A stretch of 64,000 nt of DNA, from the NCBI RefSeq assembly GCF_900105395.1, contig NZ_LT629775.1, forward strand, positions 8,459,501 through 8,523,500, written 5' to 3'. Under the pieces are notes generated by a model. The model saw nothing but the letters and a program-made list of their open reading frames with translations, was not told the DNA's origin and made no database searches. This DNA comes from Streptomyces sp. TLI_053 (GTDB taxonomy: Bacteria; Actinomycetota; Actinomycetes; Streptomycetales; Streptomycetaceae). Positions 16,298-24,916 of the stretch are shown here, one piece after another. Positions within the stretch are counted from its first letter, which is position 1. Each line of letters starts with the position of its first letter. The position numbers and the translations under genes were made by a program.

Positions 16298-17317
16298 ATG
16301 GACAGACCATCAGATAATCGCATTAATCGGGGGTTGACGGAGCCTCGGCGCGGACGGGGGCGGCACGGACTGGTCGCGGCGGTGTGCCTGGTGGCCGCGG
16401 TCGCGGGGTGCGGAGGTTCGGCCGGGGGTGGCGCGGTGCCGTCGACCGCACGGGCCGGTGCGAGTGCGGCGACCGACCGGGGCGTGCCCCGGCCCCCGGC
16501 CGTACCGGCGGCAGCGGCCGCCCCGGTGGTGCCGGCGGTCCTCCCGGGACCGGCCAGGGCGGAGGAGGAGACCAGCGGCGCGGCGGTGGCCCGTCGGGCC
16601 GAGGCCGCCCGGGCGGCGCTGGACACCGCCCGCCGCTGGGGCCTGGCCCGGCTTCCGCTGCCGGCCCCGCAGCCCCCGGCCGGGCGGCCCGAGCTGCGCG
16701 CCGCGCAGGGCGTCAAGCTCGCGGACGGGCTGCCGCCGGTGGTCTACCGGGTGCCCACCGACCAGCCGATCGTCTTCCTGACGGTGGACGACGGCGCCGA
16801 GAAGGACCCGGAGTTCAGCCGGATGGCAGCCGAGCTCGGCATCCCGCTGTCCACCTTCGTCGCGGACTACCTGGCCCGTTCCGACTACGGCTACTTCCGC
16901 CAGCTGTCCGAGCAGGGCGACGCGGTGAACAACCACACCATCAACCACCGCAACCTCAAGGTCCTCGACTACGCGACCCAGCGCGACGAGATCTGCCGCC
17001 AGCAGGACCAGCTGGAGGGGCAGATCGGCACCCGTCCCCGGCTCTTCCGGCCGCCCTACGGCGAGTACAACGCGGACACCCTGCGGGCCGCCGGTTCCTG
17101 CGGCATCGAGGCGGTGCCGCTGTGGAACGAGGAGGCGTTCCCGGACCGGATGGAGTACCGCTACGAGGACCAGCAGCTCCACCCGGGCGACATCATCCTG
17201 ACCCACTTCCGCGGCACCGACCTGTGGCCGGGGTCCATGCCCGACCTGCTGCGCAAGGTGGTCGACGAGGTCACCGCGCAGGGCTTCGCCCTCGCCCGGC
17301 TGGACGACTACCTGTAG
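16298..17317 (+). CDS. Polysaccharide deacetylase lipoprotein (CE4/NodB)
   Basis: 339 residues. The N-terminal hydrophobic stretch ends in the lipobox VAGC, so it should be lipid-anchored on the outer face of the membrane. After an Ala/Pro-rich linker the NodB domain shows TVDDG (metal/catalytic Asp pair), NNHTINH (metal-binding His pair) and RPPYGEYN, ending with DIILTHFRG (catalytic His motif). It should remove N-acetyl groups from a cell-wall or other polysaccharide. The ATG at 16298 follows GGGGGAG; the longer upstream frame is antisense to the GNAT gene. A hairpin follows. Confidence 0.9.
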   Translation: MDRPSDNRINRGLTEPRRGRGRHGLVAAVCLVAAVAGCGGSAGGGAVPSTARAGASAATDRGVPRPPAVPAAAAAPVVPAVLPGPARAEEETSGAAVARRAEAARAALDTARRWGLARLPLPAPQPPAGRPELRAAQGVKLADGLPPVVYRVPTDQPIVFLTVDDGAEKDPEFSRMAAELGIPLSTFVADYLARSDYGYFRQLSEQGDAVNNHTINHRNLKVLDYATQRDEICRQQDQLEGQIGTRPRLFRPPYGEYNADTLRAAGSCGIEAVPLWNEEAFPDRMEYRYEDQQLHPGDIILTHFRGTDLWPGSMPDLLRKVVDEVTAQGFALARLDDYL

Positions 17318-17335
17318 CCGGGTGCAAGGGTGCAC

Positions 17336-17372
17336 GGGCGGGCGGCCCTGGGGGCCGCACGTCCGCCCGCCC
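17336..17372 (+). terminator. Terminator-like hairpin between convergent genes
   Basis: GGGCGGGCGG and CCGCCCGCCC are separated by 17 bases that themselves hold CCC/GGG pairing. It lies 18 bases after the deacetylase stop and may serve the convergent YchJ gene too. Confidence 0.6.
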
Positions 17373-17404
17373 GCCCGCACGTCCGCGCGCGGATCGGCCC
17401 CGGC

Positions 17405-17851
17405 TCAGTCGAGCGAGAGCGCGTCCAGGTACACCCAGGCACCCTCGTGCCGCACGAACCGGCTGTGCTCGGTGAGGACGCCCTCCTCCCGCCCCTCCGT
17501 GAAGTGGGCGCGGAAGGCCACCGTGCCCTCGGCGTGGAACGCCCCGCCCTCGCCCGTGGACAGCACCTCCAGCCGCACCCAGCGCAGCCCGGGGTCGAAG
17601 TCCACGCTCTCCGGCCGGGTGTCCGGGTGCCAGGTGCGCAGCAGATAGGCCTCGTCGCGGGCGGCGAAGGCGCTGTAGCGCGAGCGCATCAGCGCCTCGG
17701 CGGTGGTGGCGGCGAGCTGCCCCCGGTGCAGTCGGCCGCAGCACTCGGCGTAGCTGCCGGGCAGGCCGCAGGGGCAGGGGGAGGAGGGGAGCAGGCGCGG
17801 CGCGGGCGTGCTGGCGCGGGGCGCGGAACGACGTCGGGACATGCGCTCCAT
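17405..17851 (-). CDS. YchJ-family (UPF0225) SEC-C metal-binding protein
   Basis: 148 residues. The N-terminal CPCG...YAECCGRLH motif is the SEC-C-like zinc-binding signature, followed by the conserved AEALMRSRYSAFAARDEAYLLRTWHP segment (split here for length) and an NTF2-like body. Broadly conserved in bacteria but of unknown function. The ATG at 17851 is preceded by GGAGGGG at five bases; an internal ATG three codons later is possible. Confidence 0.87.
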   Translation of the reverse strand: MERMSRRRSAPRASTPAPRLLPSSPCPCGLPGSYAECCGRLHRGQLAATTAEALMRSRYSAFAARDEAYLLRTWHPDTRPESVDFDPGLRWVRLEVLSTGEGGAFHAEGTVAFRAHFTEGREEGVLTEHSRFVRHEGAWVYLDALSLD

Positions 17852-18076
17852 TCTGGCCCCTCCGCGTGATGCCTGCGGCCCGGACCCGAAGACTGGGCGC
17901 GGAACCGGGCAAAGGCCGCGATATCACCTCTGACCTGCGTCGATGCCGGAATTGAAGTGGCGGAGCGGCCCGCGCGGACCTTAGAGTCGGCCCGCTCGCG
18001 GGCGGTCCGCGGCGGTGACGGGGCGGGCGGAGACCGGCCCTGGTGCGTCCCTGGTGCTGTGTGGGGAGTGGTTCCG

Positions 18077-18907
18077 GTGCTGTGCGTGGTCTGCGGGGCT
18101 CGGCCGGTGATGGGGGACGGCGGGCGGTGCTACGCCTGCGCGGAGGCCGCGTCGCACTGGCCGCGGGACTTCCGGTCGCCCAAGGTCGCGGCGGTGGTGG
18201 CCGTCGTGCTGCTGGTACTGAGCGGTCTGCTGGCGGCGGGCGTGCTGGTCGCCGATGTCCTCGGCGTGCGGGCGGTCGGCCTGGTACTGGCGGACGCCGA
18301 CGACGTCGAGGGGTACGACCTGCTGGACTCCCTGGCCGCGTTGGAGACCGCGACGAACGGTGCGTCGCTGTTCCTGCTGCTGGTGACGGCGGTGTCCTTC
18401 GTCGTCTGGTTCCGCCGGATCCGGGCGAACGCGGACCTGTTCGTGCCGAACGGGCACCGGCTCGGGTCGGGCTGGGCGATCGGGGCGTGGTTCACGCCCC
18501 TGGTCGGGCTCTGGTTCCCGTGGCAGCTGGTGGTGGACTGCTGGCTGGCCAGCGGCCCGGTCGACCCGGAGGGGCGGCGGCGGACCGTGTCGCACTGGCT
18601 GGTGTCGGCGTGGTGGACGACCTGGACCGGCTCGCTGCTGGCCCCGCGGATCGCCCGCGCCCTGGTCCGGACGGGGCCGGGGGTCGACGAGGAGGACCTG
18701 CGGCTGGAAGCCGTGCGGACGGCGCTGCAGGTCGAGGTCGTCGGGAACGCGCTGCGGGTGGCGGCGGCGGTGCTGGCGGTCCTGGTGGTCTGGCGGCTGA
18801 CGGAGATGCAGATCGCGCGGGCGGCCGTGGCGCGGCGCCCGGGGGCCCGGCCGGTGCCGCCCCAGGAGCCCTTCGGGACGCGGCCCGTGTCGGGTGCCGT
18901 GAGCTGA
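18077..18907 (+). CDS. DUF4328-type membrane protein with N-terminal zinc ribbon
   Basis: 276 residues. Two CxxC pairs (CVVC, CYAC) at the N-terminus suggest a small zinc ribbon. Four membrane segments follow, and the central WFRRIRANADLF, SGWAIGAWFTPLVGLWFPWQ region matches the streptomycete DUF4328 pattern. Function unknown. The GTG at 18077 is chosen over upstream starts because GGGGAG lies eight bases before it and the frame upstream looks non-coding. A strong hairpin follows 21 bp after the stop. Confidence 0.8.
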   Translation: MLCVVCGARPVMGDGGRCYACAEAASHWPRDFRSPKVAAVVAVVLLVLSGLLAAGVLVADVLGVRAVGLVLADADDVEGYDLLDSLAALETATNGASLFLLLVTAVSFVVWFRRIRANADLFVPNGHRLGSGWAIGAWFTPLVGLWFPWQLVVDCWLASGPVDPEGRRRTVSHWLVSAWWTTWTGSLLAPRIARALVRTGPGVDEEDLRLEAVRTALQVEVVGNALRVAAAVLAVLVVWRLTEMQIARAAVARRPGARPVPPQEPFGTRPVSGAVS

Positions 18908-18928
18908 CCGCGCTTCCTCTCCTCGTAC

Positions 18929-18968
18929 GCCGGGCCGGGAGGTGTCCACCGACACCTCCCGGCCCGGC
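18929..18968 (+). terminator. Strong intrinsic terminator
   Basis: A perfect 18-bp stem (GCCGGGCCGGGAGGTGTC and complement) with a CACC tetraloop directly after the DUF4328 gene. It separates that gene from the NRPS locus. Confidence 0.85.
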
Positions 18969-19100
18969 GTTCGTGCGTCCCGGCACGTCCCGCTGCGCCC
19001 GGCGCCGCTCCGGCGGCGAGTCCCAAGGCTCGCCGGCGCCGCTCCGGCACCGTTCCAGCGGCGAGTCCGGAGCTGTACCCGGCGTCGGGTCCAGCGGGCC

Positions 19101-19240
<140 letters not shown>

Positions 19241-19346
19241 ACCGCCGTCCCGGGCGTCCGGGACGCCGGGCGGCGGAGTGTGGGTGGGAGCCCGGTGTGT
19301 GCCGGGCGGCCGAGCCGTCGGCGGAAATCCCCGGAGCCCCCGTGAA

Positions 19347-19364
19347 TGCACACTGTTTGCACAC
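19347..19364 (+). promoter_or_regulatory. Heptamer direct repeat, SARP-like spacing
   Basis: TGCACAC occurs twice separated by TGTT, an 11-bp period. SARP activators of antibiotic clusters bind heptameric direct repeats with just this period. The pair lies about 440 bp upstream of the NRPS start. No SARP gene is in the window and no clear -10 follows, so the assignment is tentative. Further down, GACGAACCGTC occurs at 19546-19556 and again at 19620-19630. Confidence 0.35.
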
Positions 19365-19800
19365 AGATCCGCGACCGGTGCCCCCGCGTCCGCCGCCTCG
19401 GCCGGTCGCTGTCCGAACGGGTCGGGCGAGTGCGCGGCCGAAGGGTTCGGGAGCCGTACTCTCGGCCAGATCTTGACTGCCCACGGACAAGAATGAGTCC
19501 GGAAATCTGCTTGCGGTGCCAGCGGGGCGCAAGTGTGCCCCAACTGACGAACCGTCGGCGAAACGCTATCGGTACGGACCGGCGCTGCCAAGGGGGCTGT
19601 CAATCCGTGTGATATCGCCGACGAACCGTCAGATTCCGGCCCCGCTGACCAGCCCGGGAGAGGTGATCTTTCCGGCATATCGAACGAGTGACGGAAATGT
19701 GCTGGTGATTCGTAGATCTTTACCCCACCATCTCCGAGGGCACACCGCCCATTTCTCGCCGACCACAAGTCGATGCAGCAGCACCCTCGGGAGAGAAGCG

Positions 19801-22800
19801 ATGAGTTCGACGGGACTTACCCCACTGGATCCGGCGGCACCACTGGCCGAACTGGTGGCCGCGCAGGTCAGACGAACCCCGGACGCCACGGCCGTGATCG
19901 ACGGCACACGCCGGCTGACCTACCGTGAACTGGACGCCGCGGCAGCCGCGGTGGCGGGCCGGCTGGCCGCCGTCGGTGTCCGGGCCGAGACCCTGGTCGG
20001 CGTATGCCTGCCGCGCACGGCCGACCTCGTGGTCGGCCTGCTGGCGGTGCTGCGGGCCGGCGGGGCCTACGTGCCGCTCGACCCGGCCTACCCGCGCGAC
20101 CGCCTCGAACTGGTCGTCGGTGACGCACAGGCCCCCGTCGTGCTCACCGACCGCGCCCACGAGCACCTGCTGAACGGGGCCGGCGCCACCCTCCTGCACG
20201 TCGACGGGGACGGCCCGGCCGCCCCGCTCGACCCGGCCGCCGCGCGCCCCACCACCGGCGACGCGACCACCGACGCACTGGCCTACGTCCTCTACACCTC
20301 CGGCTCCACCGGCCGCCCCAAGGGCGTCTCGGTCACCCAGCGCGGCGTCAACGCCATGCTCCGCTGGGCCGCCGACACCTACACCGCCGCCGACCTCGCC
20401 GGAGTGCTGTTCGGCACCTCCGTGTGCTTCGACATCTCGGTGTACGAGCTGTTCCTCCCGCTCTCCGTCGGCGGCACGATCGTGGTCGCCGAGAACGTCC
20501 TCGCCCTCCCGGAGCTGCCCGCCCGGGACGAGGTCACCCTGGTCAACACCGTGCCCAGCGCGATGGCCGCGCTGCTGCGCGGCGACGGCACCGGCGCCGC
20601 CGACGGACTGCCGGCCGGCGTGCGCGTGGTCAACCTGGCCGGCGAGGCCCTGCCCCGCCACCTCGCGGACCGGGTCCACGCCCAGCCCGGCGTCGAGCGC
20701 CTCTACAACCTGTACGGGCCGACCGAGGACACCGTCTACTCCACCTGGTCGCTGGTCGCCCGCGGCGGAACCGGCGAACCGGTCATCGGCCGTCCGCTCG
20801 CCGGCACCCTCGACCACGTGCTCGACGAGCACCGGATACCCGTGCCGGACGGCGGCATCGGCGAGCTGTACCTCTCCGGTGAGGGCCTGGCCCGCGGCTA
20901 CCACGGACGCCCCGACCTCACCGAGGAGCGTTTCGTCCACGTCGACGGCCTGCGCTGCTACCGCACCGGGGACCTGGTCCGCCGACTGCCCGACGGCGAC
21001 CTGGAGTACCACGGGCGGGTCGACCACCAGGTGAAGGTCCGCGGCTTCCGGGTCGAACTCGGCGAGATCGAGGCGGTGCTCGCCACCCACCCCGCGGTCG
21101 AGGCCGCCGCCGCCGTCGTCCAGCGCGACGAGGCCGGCGACTACCTGGCCGCCTTCGTCCAGCCCGCCCCCGGCGTCGCCGGACCGACGCCCGCCGAACT
21201 GCGCGCCCACTGCGCCGCCGCCCTGCCCGGCTACATGGTGCCGCTGGCCGTCGCCGTACTGGCGGAACTGCCGCTCACCCCCAACGGCAAGACCGACCGC
21301 AAGGCGCTGCCCCCGGCCGCCCGCAGCCGGGGCGGGCACGAGCTGTTCGTCGCCCCCCGCACCCCCGCCGAGATCCGGATCGCCGAACTCTGGCAGGGCC
21401 TGCTCGGCGTCCCCGAGGTCGGCGTGCACGACGTCTTCCTCGACCTCGGCGGCCACTCCCTGCTCGCGGTCGGCCTGCTGGCCCGGGTCGAGCGCGAGTT
21501 CGGCACCCGGGTGCCGCTCGCCGAGTTCTTCGCCGCTCCGACCGTCGCCGCGCTGGCCGTCCGGGCCGCCAACGGCGGCGGCGGACGCGCCTCGGTGGCA
21601 CCGCCGGAGCGGGAGGCCCACCTGCCCGCCCGCGCCACCGAGTTCCAGCGCGAACTGTGGCTGCACGAGGCCGTCCAGACCGGCAGCCCGCTCTACAACG
21701 TGCCGGTGCGGATCCGCGCCGAGGGCAACCTCGACCGCGAGGCCCTCGGCCGCGCGCTCACCGAGGTCGTCCGCCGCCACGAGTCGCTGCGCACCGCCCT
21801 GTACGGCGACCCGAACCCGACCGAGAACGACGACGCCGTCGCCGACGTGCGCCCGCCGTACCCGGTCGAGGTGCCGCTGCTCGACCTGGTCGGCCCGCAC
21901 GGTCAGGTGGCCGACGAGGAGGCGGTCGACGACGCGCTTCGCGTCGAGGCCGCCCGTCCGCTCGACCTCGCCGGCGGCCGGCTGCTGCGCGCCCTCGCCG
22001 TACGGACCGGCGCGGACCGCCACGAGCTGCTGATCACCGTGCACCACGCCGCGGCCGACGGCTGGGCCGCCGGGCTGCTGCTCGCCGAGGTCGCCCGCGC
22101 CCTGCGGGACGACGAACTGCCCGAGCCCGCGCTGCAGCTGTCCGACGTCGCCCGCTGGGAGCTGCGCGACGTCGAGGCCGGCCGCGAGGGCGCCGAGCGC
22201 TGGGCCGAGCACCTGCGCGGCGTCGAGGGCGACCAGCACCTGCCCGGCGACCGCCCGCGCCCCAACCCGCAGGACATCGCCGGCCGCCGCCTCGCCCGCC
22301 GCCTCGACGAGGGATTCGTCGAGGGCCTCGAGAAGTGGGCCGCGGGGGAGGGCGTCAGCCTCTACACCGTGGTGCTCGCCGCGCTCGGCGGAGTGCTGCA
22401 CCGCTACACCGGCCGCACCGACGTCGCCGTGATCAGCCCCTTCGCCGTCCGCCCGGTGCCCGAGCTGGAGACCGTGATCGGCTCGCTGATCAACACCGTC
22501 CCGCTGCGCTTCGACGTGGCCGGCGCCGACACCTTCCGCGAGCTGGTCGCCCGGGTCCGCCCGGTCGTCCTGGAGGCCGCCGAGCACAGCGGTCACCCGT
22601 TCGTCGACCACGCCCGGCGCTACGGCGGTTCGCCCGGCCTCACCGCCTCGCCGATCTCCCAGGTGCTGCTGGCCGTCCAGAACCACCCGGTGGCCGGCGT
22701 CGAACTGCCCGGACTGAAGCTCACCTTCGTCGCCGAGGTGTGCAACGGCACCGCGAAGACCGACCTCTCGCTGTTCCTGGAGTTCCCGGCCGACGGCCCG

Positions 22801-24813
22801 CTGCTGTCCGCCGAGTACCGCACCTCCCGCTACGAGGAGCGGTCCGTGCGCGCCGCGCTCGACCACCTGGTCGCGCTGCTCTCCGCCGCCGTCGCCGAAC
22901 CCGACCGCCCGCTCGGCGAGCTGGCCATGCTCTCCGCCGCCGAACTCGCGGCCGACGAGCCGGTCGACCGCACCGGGGCGCCGTTCCCCGACGCCCCGCT
23001 GCACCGGCTGGTCGCCGACCGGGCCGCGCTCGCCCCGGACGCGCCCGCCGTGTCCGCCGCCGACGGCACCCTCGACTACGCCGGACTCCTCGACACCGCC
23101 GACCGGCTGGCCCACCTGCTGGCCGCCCGCGGTGCGGGACCCGGCCACCTCGTCGCCGTTGCGGTGCGACGGGGCCGGCTGCTGCCCGCCGCCCTGCTCG
23201 GCGTGCTGCGCAGCGGCGCCGCCTACCTGCCGCTCGACATCGACCAGCCGCTCGCCCGCAACCGGGGCGTGCTCGACGACGCCGGTGTCACCCTGGTGGT
23301 CGCCGAGACCGCCACCGCCGGCCACGAACTGCTGCACGGCCGGGAGACCGTCCTGGTGGACGGCCCCGCGCACGCCGCCGCCCCGGCCCGGGCGCCGGAG
23401 GTCACGGTCGGCCCGGAGGACCCGGCCTACCTGCTGTACACCTCCGGCTCCACCGGCCGCCCCAAGGGCGTCGCCGTGCCGCACCGGGCGATCGTCAACT
23501 TCCTCACCTCGATGGGCCGCGAACCCGGCCTCACCGGGCGGGACGTGATGGCCGCCGTCACCACCGTGACCTTCGACATCGCGGGCCTGGAGCTGTGGCT
23601 GCCGCTGGTCACCGGTGCCCGGGTGGAGATCGCCGACCGGGCCACCGCCACCGACGGGGCCGCGCTCGGCGCCTGGGTGGAGAAGCAGGGCGTGACCCAT
23701 CTCCAGGCCACCCCCGCGACCTGGCGGATGCTGCTGGAGGCCGACTGGGCCGGACGCCCGGGACTGACCGCGCTGTGCGGGGGCGAGGCGCTCACCGCGG
23801 ACCTCGCCCGCGCCCTGCTCGGCCGGGTCGACTCGCTGTGGAACCTCTACGGCCCGACCGAGACCACCGTCTGGTCCACCGTCCAGCGGGTGACCCCCGA
23901 ACTCGTCGCCCACGGCGGGGTGGTGGCCCTCGGCGACCCGATCGCCAACACCCGGCTGCACCTGCTCGACCGCTCCGGCCAGCCGGTCCCGGTCAACGGC
24001 ATCGGCGAACTGTGCATCGCCGGCGCGGGTGTCGCGCTCGGCTACCACGGCCGGCCCGAGCTGACCGCGGAGCGGTTCACGGCCGAACCGGGCCGTACCG
24101 ACGGCGCGTTGATGTACCGCACCGGCGACCTCGCCAGTCGCCGCGCCGACGGCCGGCTGGAGTACCACGGCCGTGCCGACGCCCAGGTCAAGCTGCGGGG
24201 CTTCCGGATCGAGCTGGGCGAGATCGAGGCCGCGCTCACCGCCCTGCCGGGCGTCGTCGCGGGCGCGGCCCGGCTCGTCGGCACCCCGGCCGGACCGGTC
24301 CTGGCCGGTTACGCCGTCGCCCCGGGCCTGACCGAGGACGCGTTGCGCGGCGCGCTGACCGAGCGGCTGCCCGACTACATGGTGCCCGCCGGGCTGGTCC
24401 TGCTCGACGCGCTGCCGCTGACCCCCAGCGGCAAGGTCGACCGGGCCGCGCTGCCGGTGCCGGAGCTCGGCGGGGCCGGCGCCCCGCCCGAGGGCGACTG
24501 CGAGGAGCTGCTCGCGGACCTGTGGACCGAGGTCCTCAAGGTCGAGCGGGTCTCCCGGCACGACGACTTCTTCGCGCTCGGCGGGCACTCGCTGCTCGCC
24601 ACCCGGTTGCTGGCGCGGATCCGGGACACCTTCGAGACCGAACTGCCCCTGCGCGTCGTCTTCGAGGACCGCACCCTGGCCGCCCTGGCCCGCCGGGTCG
24701 AGGAGCGGCTGCTGGAGGAGATCGACGACCTCGACGACCTCGGTGACCTGGACGCCCTCGACGGCCTCGGTGACCTGGACGGCCTCGACGAGACCGCCGG
24801 GAGCGCCCTGTGA
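19801..24813 (+). CDS. Nonribosomal peptide synthetase, A-T-C-A-T
   Basis: 1670 residues, two modules. Domains: A1 about 10-510, carrier T1 about 515-587 (DLGGHSLLAVG), C about 608-1050 (HHAAADG active site), A2 about 1062-1553 (LYTSGSTGRPKG, NLYGPTETTVW), T2 about 1566-1640 (ALGGHSLLATR). By alignment to the Phe-activating GrsA pocket I read A2 as DILQLGLVWK, essentially the Gly code, and A1 as about DIYNNALVYK, near Ala-type codes; A1 is weaker. Starting with A makes it the loading end. The C-terminal 30 residues are an Asp/Leu-rich acidic tail (DDLDDLGDLDALDG), a likely docking segment. The ATG at 19801 follows GGGAGAG. No epimerase domain is present. Confidence 0.95.
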   Translation: MSSTGLTPLDPAAPLAELVAAQVRRTPDATAVIDGTRRLTYRELDAAAAAVAGRLAAVGVRAETLVGVCLPRTADLVVGLLAVLRAGGAYVPLDPAYPRDRLELVVGDAQAPVVLTDRAHEHLLNGAGATLLHVDGDGPAAPLDPAAARPTTGDATTDALAYVLYTSGSTGRPKGVSVTQRGVNAMLRWAADTYTAADLAGVLFGTSVCFDISVYELFLPLSVGGTIVVAENVLALPELPARDEVTLVNTVPSAMAALLRGDGTGAADGLPAGVRVVNLAGEALPRHLADRVHAQPGVERLYNLYGPTEDTVYSTWSLVARGGTGEPVIGRPLAGTLDHVLDEHRIPVPDGGIGELYLSGEGLARGYHGRPDLTEERFVHVDGLRCYRTGDLVRRLPDGDLEYHGRVDHQVKVRGFRVELGEIEAVLATHPAVEAAAAVVQRDEAGDYLAAFVQPAPGVAGPTPAELRAHCAAALPGYMVPLAVAVLAELPLTPNGKTDRKALPPAARSRGGHELFVAPRTPAEIRIAELWQGLLGVPEVGVHDVFLDLGGHSLLAVGLLARVEREFGTRVPLAEFFAAPTVAALAVRAANGGGGRASVAPPEREAHLPARATEFQRELWLHEAVQTGSPLYNVPVRIRAEGNLDREALGRALTEVVRRHESLRTALYGDPNPTENDDAVADVRPPYPVEVPLLDLVGPHGQVADEEAVDDALRVEAARPLDLAGGRLLRALAVRTGADRHELLITVHHAAADGWAAGLLLAEVARALRDDELPEPALQLSDVARWELRDVEAGREGAERWAEHLRGVEGDQHLPGDRPRPNPQDIAGRRLARRLDEGFVEGLEKWAAGEGVSLYTVVLAALGGVLHRYTGRTDVAVISPFAVRPVPELETVIGSLINTVPLRFDVAGADTFRELVARVRPVVLEAAEHSGHPFVDHARRYGGSPGLTASPISQVLLAVQNHPVAGVELPGLKLTFVAEVCNGTAKTDLSLFLEFPADGPLLSAEYRTSRYEERSVRAALDHLVALLSAAVAEPDRPLGELAMLSAAELAADEPVDRTGAPFPDAPLHRLVADRAALAPDAPAVSAADGTLDYAGLLDTADRLAHLLAARGAGPGHLVAVAVRRGRLLPAALLGVLRSGAAYLPLDIDQPLARNRGVLDDAGVTLVVAETATAGHELLHGRETVLVDGPAHAAAPARAPEVTVGPEDPAYLLYTSGSTGRPKGVAVPHRAIVNFLTSMGREPGLTGRDVMAAVTTVTFDIAGLELWLPLVTGARVEIADRATATDGAALGAWVEKQGVTHLQATPATWRMLLEADWAGRPGLTALCGGEALTADLARALLGRVDSLWNLYGPTETTVWSTVQRVTPELVAHGGVVALGDPIANTRLHLLDRSGQPVPVNGIGELCIAGAGVALGYHGRPELTAERFTAEPGRTDGALMYRTGDLASRRADGRLEYHGRADAQVKLRGFRIELGEIEAALTALPGVVAGAARLVGTPAGPVLAGYAVAPGLTEDALRGALTERLPDYMVPAGLVLLDALPLTPSGKVDRAALPVPELGGAGAPPEGDCEELLADLWTEVLKVERVSRHDDFFALGGHSLLATRLLARIRDTFETELPLRVVFEDRTLAALARRVEERLLEEIDDLDDLGDLDALDGLGDLDGLDETAGSAL

Positions 24814-24916
24814 ACCGCCCCACCCACCCCGGAGCCGCCGGCGACACCGGCAGGACCGGGACCTTGGAAGCATGCCCGGCCGCCGGCGACACCGGCGCCC
24901 TGACGGGGGAGACCGC

